The translations under genes were made by a program, and so were the position numbers. Under the pieces are notes generated by a model. The model saw nothing but the letters and a program-made list of their open reading frames with translations. It had not been told where the DNA came from and made no database searches. From Ruminococcus sp. (GTDB lineage Bacteria > Bacillota > Clostridia > Oscillospirales > Ruminococcaceae), in contig JAAVHM010000093.1 of the NCBI GenBank assembly GCA_014799675.1, positions 2,180 through 14,739 of the forward strand: 12,560 nt of DNA. The letters are read 5' to 3'. Positions 11,730 through 12,560 of the stretch are shown here, piece by piece; position 1 is the first letter of the stretch, and each line of letters begins with the position of its first letter.

Positions 11730-11781
11730 AAAAAAATAAGCCTCTGCAAGAGGTATATTTATTATACCACAATGCAGAGGC
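11730..11781 (-). terminator. Intrinsic terminator of the atp operon
   Basis: GCCTCTGCA (11740-11748) and TGCAGAGGC (11773-11781) form a perfect 9-bp stem. A nested stem is GGTATA (11752-11757) with TATACC (11763-11768). On the minus strand seven T residues (11736-11730) follow after TTA. It lies 36 nt after the atpC stop. The loop contains a promoter -10 box, described separately. Confidence 0.88.
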
Positions 11782-11790
11782 TATTGTCAA
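11761..11790 (-). promoter_or_regulatory. Promoter of the rpmG-secE-nusG-rplK-rplA operon, inside the atp terminator
   Basis: On the minus strand, TTGACA (11790-11785), an 18-nt spacer and TATAAT (11766-11761), with TGG before the -10 (extended -10). The boxes are consensus; spacing is 1 nt longer than ideal. The predicted start is about 11754, so the transcript would begin with CCTCT-TGC-AGAGG, a small hairpin. The -35 lies just upstream of the terminator stem and the -10 in its loop. Confidence 0.78.
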
Positions 11791-11817
11791 GTATTTTTTT
11801 AAAATTTCTCTAAAAAA

Positions 11818-12225
11818 TTACTTCATAGAACTTACGCTTATTCTGTTAAGGGCGCGCATAAGCTTGAGTTCCGCAAGATCAAGCTCGTGCTTGTCCTGCT
11901 TTTCCTGAAGTCTGCGCCTTGCGTCCTCCTCGGAACGCTTTGCCCATTCAAGGTCGATCTCGTCAGCCCACTCAACGGCGTTTGCAAGGATAGATACCTT
12001 ATTGCCGCCGACTTTGAGCAGTCCCGTCGATATAGCAGCCGTGCGCCAGCTGCCGTCCGCCTGCCTTACCTTTAAAGGTCCTGACGGAAGATCCGCCACA
12101 AGGCTTGTATGGTTGGCAAGAATTCCTATATCGCCGTCTGTCGTTCTGACGATTATCTGCGTCGTTTCGCCGTCAAAGAACACCTTTTCGGGAGTTACAA
12201 CGCTTAATGAAAATGAAGCTGCCAT
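11818..12225 (-). CDS. atpC: ATP synthase F1 epsilon subunit
   Basis: This 135-residue protein begins MAASFSLSVVTPEKVFFDGE, the usual epsilon N-terminus, with GDIGILANHTSLVADL (about 31-46) in its beta-sandwich domain. A C-terminal helical hairpin follows (about 90-135) that in the complex regulates ATP hydrolysis. The ATG at 12225 has AAGGAGGTG 7 nt upstream. That site overlaps the atpD stop codon region (12240), so the two are translationally coupled. It is the last gene of the atp operon, followed by the terminator at 11730-11781. Length and order (atpD then atpC) are normal. Confidence 0.96.
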   Translation of the reverse strand: MAASFSLSVVTPEKVFFDGETTQIIVRTTDGDIGILANHTSLVADLPSGPLKVRQADGSWRTAAISTGLLKVGGNKVSILANAVEWADEIDLEWAKRSEEDARRRLQEKQDKHELDLAELKLMRALNRISVSSMK

Positions 12226-12239
12226 AGAAAAGCACCTCC

Positions 12240-12560
12240 TTATTCGTTAGCGGAGTTCTTGGCTTTTTCAACGACTTCGTCGATAGTTCCCGCGAACAGG
12301 AACGCCGACTCGGGCAGGTCGTCGTGCATACCCTCAATGATCTCCTTAAATCCGCGGATAGTTTCCTTAAGGGGAACATACTTGCCCTGCATACCTGTGA
12401 ACTGTTCCGCAACGCTGAACGGCTGTGACAGGAAACGCTGTATCTTTCTCGCTCTTGAAACGGTGAGCTTATCCTCGTCGGAAAGTTCGTCCATACCCAT
12501 GATAGCGATGATATCCTGAAGCTCCTTGTAACGCTGGAGAATGTTCTGTACCGAACGCGC
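12240..12560 (-). CDS. atpD: ATP synthase F1 beta subunit, C-terminal part (cut by window edge)
   Basis: Only the last 106 residues are inside the window. They start ARSVQNILQRYKELQDIIAI, a typical beta-subunit C-terminal segment, and continue GMDELSDEDKLTVSRARKIQ and RFLSQPFSVAEQFTG, all characteristic of AtpD. DELSDEDK is the family's DELSEEDK-type motif in the C-terminal helical domain. The catalytic P-loop and the rest of the gene lie outside. It is followed by atpC with overlapping ribosome binding site and stop codon. No sign of a frameshift. Confidence 0.97.
   Translation of the reverse strand, partial: ARSVQNILQRYKELQDIIAIMGMDELSDEDKLTVSRARKIQRFLSQPFSVAEQFTGMQGKYVPLKETIRGFKEIIEGMHDDLPESAFLFAGTIDEVVEKAKNSANE

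Noticed and set aside
11399..11749. 116-codon minus-strand frame in the rpmG leader, from a TTG inside the terminator
   Set aside because: There is no ribosome binding site, the start lies in a terminator hairpin, and the composition shifts along its length. It was kept only as part of the unexplained leader.

Overview
The window looks like chromosomal DNA from a Clostridia-class Firmicute, most plausibly Ruminococcus or a related Oscillospiraceae. This rests on AGGAGG-type ribosome binding sites, sigma-A-like TTGACA/TATAAT promoters, the gene orders ylxM-ffh-rpsP-khpA and rpmG-secE-nusG-rplK-rplA, a four-cysteine L33, zinc-ribbon membrane proteins and a small palindromic repeat. Species-level placement is inference. 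Every gene except one is on the minus strand.

Region 1 (1-3453, minus strand): the signal-recognition/ribosome operon ylxM, ffh, rpsP and khpA (khpA runs off the left edge). It starts at a perfect consensus promoter with an inverted repeat over the start site. Three small genes have been inserted between ffh and rpsP: two two-helix membrane proteins resembling the Imm17 family, and a secreted cysteine- and aspartate-rich protein with two 25-residue repeats. An intrinsic terminator sits between rpsP and khpA.

Region 2 (3454-4996): a palindromic MITE-like repeat, a GC-rich hairpin, and a plus-strand gene for a zinc-ribbon membrane protein, ended by a bidirectional terminator.

Region 3 (5021-7400): an AgrA/AgrC-like two-component system, response regulator first and kinase second. 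Diverging from it is a promoter that appears to make a short structured transcript of about 185 nt ending in a strong terminator. A pair of LytTR-type direct repeats lies between the two promoters. The layout recalls the agr P2/P3 locus that makes RNAIII, but no agrB or agrD is present. This is the most interesting part of the window.

Region 4 (7434-8932): a one-gene unit for a small acidic proline-rich protein with a perfect consensus promoter and its own terminator, then a lipoprotein with a Ser/Thr-rich linker.

Region 5 (8950-11790): the rpmG-secE-nusG-rplK-rplA operon. Its inferred promoter lies inside the loop of the terminator hairpin of the upstream atp operon, and it has a leader of about 370 nt. 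rplJ-rplL does not follow rplA. Region 6 (11818-12560): atpC and the C-terminal end of atpD.

A degenerate in-register heptanucleotide repeat (about TAGAAGC) occurs in four intergenic gaps, all in the two ribosomal operons.
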